A stretch of 64,000 nucleotides of DNA from Pseudomonas sp. PDM14 (lineage in GTDB: Bacteria > Pseudomonadota > Gammaproteobacteria > Pseudomonadales > Pseudomonadaceae). The notes beneath the pieces were generated by a model. It made no database searches and was not told where the DNA came from. It saw only the letters and a list, made by a program, of their open reading frames with translations. Below are positions 35,532-46,159 of the stretch, in pieces (positions within the stretch are counted from its first letter, which is position 1; each line of letters opens with the position of its first letter). Where the stretch lies: NCBI RefSeq assembly GCF_014851905.1, contig NZ_JACVAQ010000001.1, forward strand, positions 1,426,001-1,490,000, read 5' to 3'. The position numbers were made by a program, and so were the translations under genes.

Positions 35532-38500
35532 TCAACTTCTACGCAGATCCAGCGTCATCGGCAGTTCATTATTATGAATGGGCTCGGCGACGCTCAGTGT
35601 GCCCGGGGTGTGGCCCAGACGGAAGAAGCGCGCCAGGCGCCGGCTTTCCGCCTCGTAGGCGTTGACCGGCAGGGTTTCGTAATTGCGCCCGCCCGGGTGG
35701 GCGACATGATACTGGCAACCGCCCAGCGAGCGACTCATCCAGGTATCGACGATGTCGAACACCAGCGGCGCGTGCACGCCGATGGTCGGCTGCAGGCAGT
35801 TCGGCGGCTGCCAGGCACGGTAGCGCACGCCACCGACGAACTCGCCAACCTTGCCGGTGGGCTGCAACGGCACTGGCACGCCGTTGCAGGTCAGCACGTA
35901 GCGGTCCGGGGCCAGGCCGTCGAGGCGCACCTGCATGCGTTCCAGCGACGAGTCGACGTAGCGCACGGTGCCGCCCGGCGCGCCCTCCTCGCCCAGCACG
36001 TGCCAAGGCTCAAGGGCCTGGCGCAGTTCCAGGTCGATGCCCTTGACCTGATAGTCGCCGACCTTGGGAAAGCGGAACTCGAAGTGCGGCGCGAACCACT
36101 CGGCGCGCACGGGATAGCCAAACACATTCAGCTCATGCAGCACGTCGCTGAAGTCCTGCTCGATGAAGTGCGGCAGGAGGAAGCGGTCGTGCAGCTCGGT
36201 GCCCCAGCGCGCCAGTTTGGCCGGGCGGTAGGGTTCGTCCCAGAAGCGCGCGACCAGGCCGCGCAGCAGCACCTGCTGGGCCAGGCTCATGCGTGCATGG
36301 GGCGGCATCTCGAAGGCGCGCAGCTCGAGCAGGCCGAGACGGCCACTGGCGCTGTCCGGCGAGTACAGCTTGTCGATGCAGAACTCGGCGCGGTGGGTGT
36401 TGCCGGTGACGTCCACCAGCAAGTTGCGCAGCAGGCGGTCGACCAGCCACGGCGGGCAGTCGCGGCCCGGCTCGGGCATCTGCGCAAAGGCCACTTCCAG
36501 TTCGTAGAGCGCGTCGTTGCGCGCCTCGTCGACACGCGGCGCCTGCGAGGTCGGGCCGATGAACTGGCCGCTGAACAGGTAGGACAGCGAAGGATGGTTG
36601 TGCCAGTAGCTGATCAGGCTGCGCAGCAGGTCCGGGCGGCGCAGGAACGGCGAATCGCCCGGCGTGGCGCCGCCGAGGACGAAGTGGTTGCCGCCGCCGG
36701 TGCCGGTGTGACGCCCGTCGATCATGAATTTCTCGCTGGACAGGCGCGTCTGCCGCGCCGCCTCGTAGAGGAATTCGGTGCGTTCGACCAGATCGTCCCA
36801 GCTCGCCGCCGGGTGGATATTCACTTCGATCACGCCCGGGTCCGGGGTCACGCGGAAGTACTGCAGGCGCGGGTCGCTCGGCGGCTCGTAGCCCTCCATC
36901 ACCACCGGGCAACGCAGCTCGCTGGCGGTCGCCTCGATGGCTGCGACCAGCTCCAGGTAATCCTCCAGGCGTGTCAGCGGCGGCATGAACAGGTACAGCC
37001 GACCATCGCGCGGCTCGGCGCACAGCGCGGTGCGGATCACCCCGGCGGCCGACTCGAAAGGTTCCGGGGCCTTCTGCTCGGCCACTTCCTGACGGGCATG
37101 GGGGAACAGCGGCGTGCGCAGCTGGCGCTGGATCTGCTGCCGACGCGGCAGCGGCGCGAATGTCTGGTTCGGGTCCTGCGGTTGTACGTAGGGGTAATCG
37201 AATTCGCTGACCCAGGGCTGCGAGTCCAGCGGCAGGCGATAGCCCAGTGGCGAGTCGCCAGGGATCAGCCGGCAGTATTCATCCCGCAGGAACCAGCGCC
37301 CGCTCTGCCACTGCTCGCCCTTCTCGCTACGCGCCAGCGGCAGGATATGCCCGACCACATCGCCGACGCCGCGGCTGAACACCTTGCGCAGGCGTTCGCG
37401 CTCCAGCGGGTCGGCCAGGCGCGGATCATCCGGGGTGACGTTGGCCGGCAGGCGGCGTTCGCGCCACAGGTAGTAGAGCCAGTCCTCGTAGGCAGGGAAC
37501 ACGTGCTCGGCGCACAGCCCGAGGTGCCCGGCCAGGGTGTTGAGGAAGCGCCCGGCCAGGCGCGCATCGGCGCCGTAGTAGCGCGATTCGTCGGCGTACA
37601 GTGCAGCGTCCTGCCAGATCGGCTCGCCATCCTTGCGCCAGAAGCAGTTCAGCGACCAGCGTGGCAGTTGCTCGCCGGGGTACCACTTGCCCTGGCCGAA
37701 ATGCACCAGCGCGTTCGGCGCGTAATGCTCGCGCAGGCGGTGGAACAGTTCGCCGGCCAGGCGCCGCTTGTTCGGCCCCTGGGCATCGGTATTCCACTCG
37801 CCGTCGTCGGGGTAATCGATTGCGACGAAGGTCGGCTCGCCGCCCATGGTCAGGCGCACATCCTGGCGCTCGAGGTCGTCGTCGATGCATTGGCCGAGCG
37901 CGACGATCTCCTGCCACTGCTCCTCGCTGTAGGGCTTGGTCACGCGCGGCGCTTCCCAGATGCGCTCGATGCGCATCTCGTGGCCAAACTCCACTTCGCA
38001 CTCGTCGACGCCGCCGCTGATCGGCGCTGCCGAAGAGGGCTCCGGGCTGCAGGCCAGCGGGATATGACCTTCGCCGGCGAACAGGCCCGAGGTCGGGTCG
38101 AGGCCGATCCAGCCGGCGCCGGGCAGGTATACCTCGCACCAGGCGTGCAGGTCGGTGAAATCGACCTCGGTACCGCTGGGACCGTCGAGGGATTTCACGT
38201 CGGCGGTGAGCTGGATCAGGTAGCCGGAGACGAAGCGCGCGGCCAGGCCCAGGTGGCGGAATAGCTGCACCAGCAGCCAGGCCGAGTCGCGGCACGAGCC
38301 GGAAGCCTTCTCCAGGGTTTCCTCGGGCGTCTGCACGCCCGGCTCCATGCGGATCAGGTAGCCGATATCGGCCGACAGGCGCTGGTTCAGCGCGACCAGG
38401 AAATCCACGCTGGCCAGCGGCTGGCGCGGGATGCCGGCGAGGTAGTCGGCGAACAGCGCGCCGGCAGGCAGCTTGACCAGGTACGGCGCCAGCTCGCGCT

Positions 38501-38831
38501 GCTCACCGGCGGTGTAGGCGAAGGGGATCTTCTCGGCATAGGGCTCGAGAAAGAAATCGAACGGGTTGAACACCGCCATCTCGGCGACCAGGTCGACGGC
38601 GACCTTCAGCTCGCGGGTCTTTTCCGGGAACACCAGACGCGCCAGGTAGTTGCCCTGCGGGTCCTGCTGCCAGTTGATGAAGTGCTCGCCCGGCTCGACG
38701 CTCAGGGCATAGGAGAGAATGCGCGTACGGCTGTGCGGCGCCGGGCGCAGGCGGACGATCTGCGGCCCGAGGTTGACCAGGCGGTCGTAGCGGTAATGGG
38801 TGACATGGTGCAGTGCGACATGAATCGACAC
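35532..38831 (-). CDS. Transglutaminase / DUF2126 putative amidoligase fusion protein
   Basis: 1099-residue cytoplasmic protein. The GTG at 38831 follows AGGAGG at seven bases and gives the typical start SIHVALHHVTHYRYDR. Residues 1-280 form a transglutaminase domain with Cys180 (SGSCRDSAW), His229 (DLHAWCEVY) and Asp245 (GLDPTSG). Residues 320-1099 form the DUF2126 region, described in Pfam as a putative amidoligase, with LTMGGEPTFVAIDY, HFGQGKWYPGEQLPRW, GGGNHFVLGG and SYLFSGQFIGPTSQ. It is the first gene of the three-gene operon. One amidoligase and one ATP-grasp with two transglutaminases suggests synthesis and trimming of a peptide or amide (inference). Confidence 0.93.
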   Translation of the reverse strand: MSIHVALHHVTHYRYDRLVNLGPQIVRLRPAPHSRTRILSYALSVEPGEHFINWQQDPQGNYLARLVFPEKTRELKVAVDLVAEMAVFNPFDFFLEPYAEKIPFAYTAGEQRELAPYLVKLPAGALFADYLAGIPRQPLASVDFLVALNQRLSADIGYLIRMEPGVQTPEETLEKASGSCRDSAWLLVQLFRHLGLAARFVSGYLIQLTADVKSLDGPSGTEVDFTDLHAWCEVYLPGAGWIGLDPTSGLFAGEGHIPLACSPEPSSAAPISGGVDECEVEFGHEMRIERIWEAPRVTKPYSEEQWQEIVALGQCIDDDLERQDVRLTMGGEPTFVAIDYPDDGEWNTDAQGPNKRRLAGELFHRLREHYAPNALVHFGQGKWYPGEQLPRWSLNCFWRKDGEPIWQDAALYADESRYYGADARLAGRFLNTLAGHLGLCAEHVFPAYEDWLYYLWRERRLPANVTPDDPRLADPLERERLRKVFSRGVGDVVGHILPLARSEKGEQWQSGRWFLRDEYCRLIPGDSPLGYRLPLDSQPWVSEFDYPYVQPQDPNQTFAPLPRRQQIQRQLRTPLFPHARQEVAEQKAPEPFESAAGVIRTALCAEPRDGRLYLFMPPLTRLEDYLELVAAIEATASELRCPVVMEGYEPPSDPRLQYFRVTPDPGVIEVNIHPAASWDDLVERTEFLYEAARQTRLSSEKFMIDGRHTGTGGGNHFVLGGATPGDSPFLRRPDLLRSLISYWHNHPSLSYLFSGQFIGPTSQAPRVDEARNDALYELEVAFAQMPEPGRDCPPWLVDRLLRNLLVDVTGNTHRAEFCIDKLYSPDSASGRLGLLELRAFEMPPHARMSLAQQVLLRGLVARFWDEPYRPAKLARWGTELHDRFLLPHFIEQDFSDVLHELNVFGYPVRAEWFAPHFEFRFPKVGDYQVKGIDLELRQALEPWHVLGEEGAPGGTVRYVDSSLERMQVRLDGLAPDRYVLTCNGVPVPLQPTGKVGEFVGGVRYRAWQPPNCLQPTIGVHAPLVFDIVDTWMSRSLGGCQYHVAHPGGRNYETLPVNAYEAESRRLARFFRLGHTPGTLSVAEPIHNNELPMTLDLRRS

Positions 38832-39085
38832 GGCGGGCCTCCTGCGAGCCTGGACGATACCTGAGCTGCGCAAGAGTTATGCCAGCGCCTTTTTCGCGGT
38901 TTCCCGCGTCTTGCCAATTACCCACGCACCATAACAGGGCTGGCCGTCGACACCGCACCATCGGCCGCACAAAAATGGCGCCGGCCTGCCGAACGGCAAT
39001 GCGCGCAATCGTTGATGCCGGTCAAGGACGCTTCTTCGCCAGTCTGGAAGATGCCGCGACACACCAACAACAAGGAGCGTGCAGC

Positions 39086-39490
39086 ATGGCCTTCATGCCG
39101 TGGACGGAGGAATTGCAGGTCGGCATTGCCGAGATCGATGAGCAGCACCGCTGGCTGGTCGACCAGACCAACGCGCTGCACGACGCCATGCAGGGTTCAG
39201 CGCAACCCGCGCAGATCGGTGAGCTGCTGGAAGGCCTGATGGACTACACGATGAATCACTTCATCGTCGAGGAGACGCTGTTCATCCGTTCGGACTACCC
39301 GCACAGCGAGGCGCATCTGGCCCAGCACAACCTGTTCAGCAGCCAGGTGATGTCGCTGCTCAGTCGTCACGAGCAGGGCGAAGCGGTGGGCATGGAGGCG
39401 CTGGAGCTGCTCAAGGAGTGGCTGATCCACCACATCCTCAAGGTCGACAAGGCGTACGTCGGTCACTTCCGCAGCCACGGCGCCGGTTAG
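39086..39490 (+). CDS. Bacteriohemerythrin
   Basis: 134-residue four-helix oxygen-binding protein. The seven ligands of the di-iron centre are in place: His21 (DEQHRWL), His58 and Glu62 (NHFIVEE), His77 and His81 (SEAHLAQHN), His116 and Asp121 (HHILKVD), with spacing as in Methylococcus McHr. It may store or deliver oxygen, or sense it. The ATG at 39086 follows AAGGAGC; longer frames upstream have no family sequence. It is divergent from the amidoligase operon across a 254-base gap. Confidence 0.93.
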   Translation: MAFMPWTEELQVGIAEIDEQHRWLVDQTNALHDAMQGSAQPAQIGELLEGLMDYTMNHFIVEETLFIRSDYPHSEAHLAQHNLFSSQVMSLLSRHEQGEAVGMEALELLKEWLIHHILKVDKAYVGHFRSHGAG

Positions 39491-39588
39491 CCGGTACGAG
39501 CCTGCGTGGTGCGCATACCTGTCGAGACGTGCGCCGTGTGCAACGAGGAGCCTCTGCGAGCTCGGACGGTGCACGTCAGACGCGGCGA

Positions 39589-41901
<2,313 letters not shown>

Positions 41902-41935
41902 ATTTTTTGATCAACGGGCGTTTCACGGGGCGCGA

Positions 41936-41941
41936 AATATA
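41936..41941 (-). promoter_or_regulatory. Candidate -10 box for ygiQ
   Basis: The minus strand reads TATATT, 34 bases before the ygiQ ATG, in an AT-rich stretch. A clear -35 at the usual distance is not seen. Confidence 0.35.
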
Positions 41942-42023
41942 GCACAAAAAATGAACAAGTCCGACCGCTGCGCACGGTCTTTATTCGATACGACAGCCGG
42001 CTCGCCAGGCGCCAGCCAGCCGG

Positions 42024-42029
42024 TATACT
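42024..42029 (+). promoter_or_regulatory. Candidate -10 box for the diguanylate cyclase gene
   Basis: TATACT lies 44 bases before the GTG start at 42074, without a good -35. The AGGAG at about 42059 would then be in the leader. Confidence 0.4.
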
Positions 42030-42073
42030 TCGCAAAAAAACCACAAAGCTCCGGCGTCAGGAGTACTTCCCGC

Positions 42074-43912
42074 GTGCGCTCCATCATCCTTTTCCTTCTC
42101 GTCAGCCTGTGCACCCTCGGCACGGCCAATGCCGACTCGCTGCACCTTGGCCCCGGAGACAGCGGCCGCAGCCTCAACGACAGCATCGAACTCCTCGAAG
42201 ACCGCGGCGCGCAGCTGAGCATCGGCGACCTCGACACGCCAGACGTGCAGGCACGCTTCACGCCGGCCAACGGCAAGGCCAGCGTCGGCCAGAGCCGCAG
42301 TCCCTGGTGGATCAAGGTCACCCTGCAGCGCAGCGCGGGCGCCCCGGCGCAGTGGTGGCTGGAAGTCGCCTCGGTGACCCTCAAGGACATGCGCCTGTAC
42401 CTGCCCGACGGCCAGGGCGGCTGGCACGAACGCCTGTCCGCCGAGTCCACCAGCTTCGCCACGGGCCGCGACCACCCCTACCGACGCATCCTCCTGCGCC
42501 TGCCGGAACTGAGCGAACAGGCGCCGCTGACCTTCTACCTGCGCACCTACGACCCGGCCGGCAACGCCTTCCCGCTCAAGGCCTGGCAACTGGACGACAT
42601 CCGTACCCTGGCCACCTGGGAAAACCTGTTCCTCGGCCTGGTCTATGGCGTGATCTTCGCCATGCTGCTGTACAACCTGTTCATATTCTTCAGCCTGCGC
42701 GACGCCGCCTACTTCTGGTACGTGCTGACCACCACCGGCGCATTGCTGATGATCCTGGCGATGACCGGCCACGGCTTCCAGTACCTGTGGCCGGACGGCC
42801 CGGTGCCGTTCTGGCTCGATCGCATCAGCATCCCGGCGCTGTGGGGCTTCAGCGCCTGCCGCTTCACCCAGACCCTGCTACAGACCCGCCGCTTCGTGCC
42901 CTGGGCGCATCACCTGCTAACCTTCGCCTGCGTGCTCTACGTGATCGCCGTGGTCAGCAACGCCTTCGGCCTGCGCGCGGTTGGCGCCTGGGTCTTCGTG
43001 GTGCTGGCACTCACCGCCATCCCCGCCTCGCTGTGGTCGTCGTTCCGCCGCTGGCGCCAGGGCTACTTCCCGGCGCTGCTCTACCTCGGCGGCTTCGGCA
43101 TGATCCTCGGCAGCGTCAACCTGCTCCTGCTGCGCGCCACCGGCGTGATCCAGCCAGCACCGTGGAACTCCTACGTGTTCCCGGTGGCGGTGGCGGCCGA
43201 ATCGATCATGTTCTCCTTCGCCCTCGCCTACCGCATCCAGTTGCTCAAACAGGAAGCCGCCGAGGCCCTGCAGCGCGCCGACCGCGAGAAGACCGCGCGC
43301 CTGGCCCAGGTGCAGGCCAGCGCCGATGACCTGCAGGCCGCCGTGACCCTGCGCACCGCCGAACTGGCCGAGGCCAACCAGCGCCTCAGCGAACGCGAGC
43401 GCGAACTGGAAACCGCGGCCTACCACGATGCCCTGACCGAACTGCCGAACCGTCGCTACCTGATCGAGCGGGTCGACGCGGCCCTGGCCGATGCCGAGCG
43501 CCGTGGCGAATCCGTCGCCCTGCTGCTGATCGACCTCGACCACTTCAAGCCGATCAACGACACCCACGGCCACGACGCCGGCGACCTGATGCTGCGCACC
43601 ATCGCCCAGCGCCTGCGCGAGCAGGTGCGCGTCAACGACCTGGTGGCGCGCCTCGGCGGCGACGAGTTCGCCGTGCTGGTCAGCGGCCCGAACGCCGAAG
43701 GCAATGCCCGCGAGGTCGCCGAACGGCTGCTGCGCGAACTGGCGCTGCCGGTGACCTACCGCGACACCTCGCTGGTGGTAACCATCAGCATCGGCGTCGC
43801 CCTCTACCCGCAGCACGCCGGGCAGTTCGCCGCGCTGTACAAGGTGGCGGACGAGGCGCTGTACCGCGCCAAGCAGCAGGGCCGCTCGGGCTTCGTCCTG
43901 CTGGGCAGCTGA
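42074..43912 (+). CDS. Diguanylate cyclase with 7TMR-DISM sensor
   Basis: 612-residue inner-membrane sensor that makes cyclic di-GMP. Layout: signal peptide (IILFLLVSLCTLGTANA), periplasmic 7TMR-DISMED2 domain (about 25-165, WWIKVTLQRS), seven membrane helices of the 7TMR-DISM_7TM type (about 175-380), a coiled coil (385-440), and a GGDEF domain. The active site GGDEF is at 528-532, so it should be catalytically active, and an allosteric I-site RVND at 519-522 lies five residues upstream, predicting product inhibition. The GTG at 42074 follows AGGAG and begins a good signal peptide; an ATG at 41951 would add a polar 41-residue leader. The ligand sensed is unknown. Confidence 0.93.
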   Translation: MRSIILFLLVSLCTLGTANADSLHLGPGDSGRSLNDSIELLEDRGAQLSIGDLDTPDVQARFTPANGKASVGQSRSPWWIKVTLQRSAGAPAQWWLEVASVTLKDMRLYLPDGQGGWHERLSAESTSFATGRDHPYRRILLRLPELSEQAPLTFYLRTYDPAGNAFPLKAWQLDDIRTLATWENLFLGLVYGVIFAMLLYNLFIFFSLRDAAYFWYVLTTTGALLMILAMTGHGFQYLWPDGPVPFWLDRISIPALWGFSACRFTQTLLQTRRFVPWAHHLLTFACVLYVIAVVSNAFGLRAVGAWVFVVLALTAIPASLWSSFRRWRQGYFPALLYLGGFGMILGSVNLLLLRATGVIQPAPWNSYVFPVAVAAESIMFSFALAYRIQLLKQEAAEALQRADREKTARLAQVQASADDLQAAVTLRTAELAEANQRLSERERELETAAYHDALTELPNRRYLIERVDAALADAERRGESVALLLIDLDHFKPINDTHGHDAGDLMLRTIAQRLREQVRVNDLVARLGGDEFAVLVSGPNAEGNAREVAERLLRELALPVTYRDTSLVVTISIGVALYPQHAGQFAALYKVADEALYRAKQQGRSGFVLLGS

Positions 43913-44008
43913 GCCCGGACATAAGCGGGGCTGATGGGCCTCCATCAGCCCGCGCCCGAACGCCGCGCGAGCGCCTACAGTGAAGATTCCTTCACGCCGG
44001 AGCGCCGC

Positions 44009-44885
44009 ATGTCCGCCCTCGCCTCGCTGCACAGTCACGACATCCCCACCTGCCTGGGGCGCCTGCGCGTACGCGACAGCGGCGGAACCGGCATGCCGAT
44101 GCTGTTCTGGTCGAGCTTGCTGATGAGCGGCGGCATGTGGCAGGCCCAGGCCGAGCATTTCGCCGGGCGCTACCGCGTACTGCTGATCGACCCGCCCGGC
44201 CACGGCGATAGCGAGGCACTGCAGCGCCACTTCGCCTTCGACGAGTGCGCCCGTTGCCTGGTCGAGGTCCTCGATCACCTGGGCCTGGCGCAGGGCCACT
44301 TCGTCGGCAATTCCTGGGGCGGGATGATTGGCGCGACCTTCGCCGCCCGCTATCCCGGGCGCCTCGGCGTGGCCGTGCTGATGAACGCCACCGCCTCGCC
44401 AGCCGGCTGGAAGCACCGCCTGGAATTCCCGCTGCTGGCGGTGCTCGCCCGCCTGCTCGGGCTGGACGGCGTGCTCAAGCGCCTGGTGGTGGGTAACTTC
44501 GTCGGACCCGACCAGCGAAGCGCAGCGGCCCCAGGTGCTGGCCAGCATCGGCGCTGCGCTGGCGCATTGCCGGCCGGACTCGGTGGCCTGGGCGGTGAGC
44601 AGCGTGGTGCCGCGCCGCCCGGATCAGCGCGCGCTGCTAGCCGGCATCCGCCGGCCGGTGCTGGTCATCGCCGGCGAGGAAGACCGGGTGTTCCCGGTCG
44701 CGGAAACCCGCGTCATGGCCGAGGCGATCCCCGGCGCCGAATTCGTGGTGATGCCATGCACCGCGCACCTGGCCGGACTGGAAAACCCGCAGGAAGTGAA
44801 CGCACTGATCGACGCCTTTCTCGCCCGCCATGCCGAGGCGGCGGGCGAACTCAGGACTGATAGCGCCGCGGCACCCGCGTCGTGA
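44009..44885 (+). pseudogene. Alpha/beta hydrolase, frameshifted
   Basis: An alpha/beta-hydrolase fold protein split over two frames. The first frame (from ATG 44009) gives LLIDPPGHGDSEAL and the nucleophile elbow GNSWGGMIG, ending in step at about NFVGP. The second frame resumes at DPTSEAQRPQ (about 44505-44534) and continues with VLASIGAALAHCRP, VLVIAGEEDRVFP (acid Asp) and CTAHLAGLENP (His), to a stop at 44885. So Ser, Asp and His are all intact, and only one extra base, probably a G in GTCGGACCC (about 44504), breaks the gene. It could be a real pseudogene or a sequence error. Its 3' end overlaps alr by 35 bases. Confidence 0.85.
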
Positions 44886-45927
44886 CCTTGGTCAGCAGCT
44901 CGTAGCCGATCGAGCCGGCGGCACGCGCCACGTCGTCCACCGGCAGCTGCGTGCCCCACAGCTCCACCGCATCCCCCAGCACCGCCTCGGGCAGGTCGGT
45001 GAGGTCGACGGCGAGCATGTCCATCGACACGCGCCCGGCCAGCGGCACGCGCTGGCCACGGATCACCACCGGCGTGCCGCTCGGCGCGGAGCGCGGGTAA
45101 CCATCGGCATAGCCGCAGCTGACCATGCCAATGCGCGACGGCCGCCGGGCAACCCAGGCGGTGCCGTAGCCGACCGTCTCGCCGGCCGCCACCTCGTTCA
45201 CCGCGATCAGCTGCGCGGTCAGGCTCATCACCGGTTTCAACCCCAGCTCGGCGGCGCTGAGGTCAGCAAACGGCGTGGCGCCGTAGAGCATGATCCCCGG
45301 CCGCAGCCAGTCCATGTGCGACGCCGGAACGGTCAGCAGCGCCGCCGAGTTAGCCAGGCTGCGCAGGTCGAAATCCAGGTCGAGCAGATCGAGGAACACT
45401 TCGACCTGCTGCTCGGTCAGCGGGTGACCACGCTCGTCGGCGCAGGCGAAATGGCTGAGCAGGTTGAGTTCGGACACCTGCGCTGCGCCACGCAGTTGCG
45501 CGAAGGCAGCGCGCACAACCTGCGGCGACAGGCCCAGGCGGTGCATGCCGGTATCCACCTTGAGCCACACGTTCAGCGAGCGCGGCAACTGCGCCGCCAG
45601 CAACGCCTCGACCTGCTCGGCGCTGCGCACCATCAGGTCCAGACCGAGGCGCGCGGCGATAGGCAGCTCGTCGGCACTGAAGCAGCCTTCCAGCAGCAGG
45701 ATGCGCGCCTGGCCGTGCATGGCACGAACTTCGGCGGCCTCTTCCAGGCTCGCTACGGCGAAGCCATCGGCGTCATCGTGCAGCGCCGTGACCACCTCGC
45801 GCACACCATGGCCGTAAGCATTCGCCTTGACCACGGCAAAGGCCTGACGCCCCGGCGCGCAGCGCTTGGCCACGGCGTAGTTGTGACGAACGGCGGCCAG
45901 ATCGACAGTGGCGACGAGAGGGCGCAT
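44851..45927 (-). CDS. alr: Alanine racemase
   Basis: PLP enzyme that makes D-alanine for peptidoglycan. The 358-residue protein has the PLP-binding Lys34 in VVKANAYGHG, and the catalytic Tyr in GYGTAWVARR of the C-terminal domain, with SCGYADGYPRS and GRVSMDML. The ATG at 45927 is used; an upstream start would add MSGACC. It lies downstream of dnaB as in many pseudomonads, but a strong two-way terminator stands between the two genes. Confidence 0.97.
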   Translation of the reverse strand: MRPLVATVDLAAVRHNYAVAKRCAPGRQAFAVVKANAYGHGVREVVTALHDDADGFAVASLEEAAEVRAMHGQARILLLEGCFSADELPIAARLGLDLMVRSAEQVEALLAAQLPRSLNVWLKVDTGMHRLGLSPQVVRAAFAQLRGAAQVSELNLLSHFACADERGHPLTEQQVEVFLDLLDLDFDLRSLANSAALLTVPASHMDWLRPGIMLYGATPFADLSAAELGLKPVMSLTAQLIAVNEVAAGETVGYGTAWVARRPSRIGMVSCGYADGYPRSAPSGTPVVIRGQRVPLAGRVSMDMLAVDLTDLPEAVLGDAVELWGTQLPVDDVARAAGSIGYELLTKVTTRVPRRYQS

Positions 45928-45948
45928 GCAGCAGGCTCCAGACAAACG

Positions 45949-45984
45949 AAACGGGCGCCCATCTTAACCGCTGGGCGCCCGTTT
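45949..45984 (-). terminator. Bidirectional terminator between dnaB and alr
   Basis: A perfect 13-bp stem (AAACGGGCGCCCA at 45949-45961 and TGGGCGCCCGTTT at 45972-45984) with a ten-base loop. On the minus strand it is followed by CGTTTGTC, and on the plus strand by TCATTG. It should end dnaB transcription and lies 21 bases before the alr start. The remaining 45985-46159 shows no other recognisable element. Confidence 0.85.
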
Positions 45985-46159
45985 TCATTGATCTGTGCCA
46001 GCCGAACCCGGGGATGCGGCGTTGCCTGGCAATCCGTCGAGAGCATCGCGCAGGCAAGAAGCCTGGAGTGCGGCCCCCGCAGTGAACGCCTGCTCATGAG
46101 GAGGCGAGCACCACGCGACACAGCTTGCGCGAAGCGCAGCAGGATTACCGGGTAACGAC

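Noticed and set aside
35466..38264. A 932-codon open frame on the plus strand opposite the transglutaminase-DUF2126 gene
   Set aside because: It is a shadow of the real minus-strand gene; it has no ribosome binding site and no recognisable domain.
44009..44885. Programmed frameshift in the alpha/beta hydrolase
   Set aside because: No slippery heptamer, no stimulating Shine-Dalgarno or pseudoknot is seen near the shift; a simple one-base insertion explains it better.
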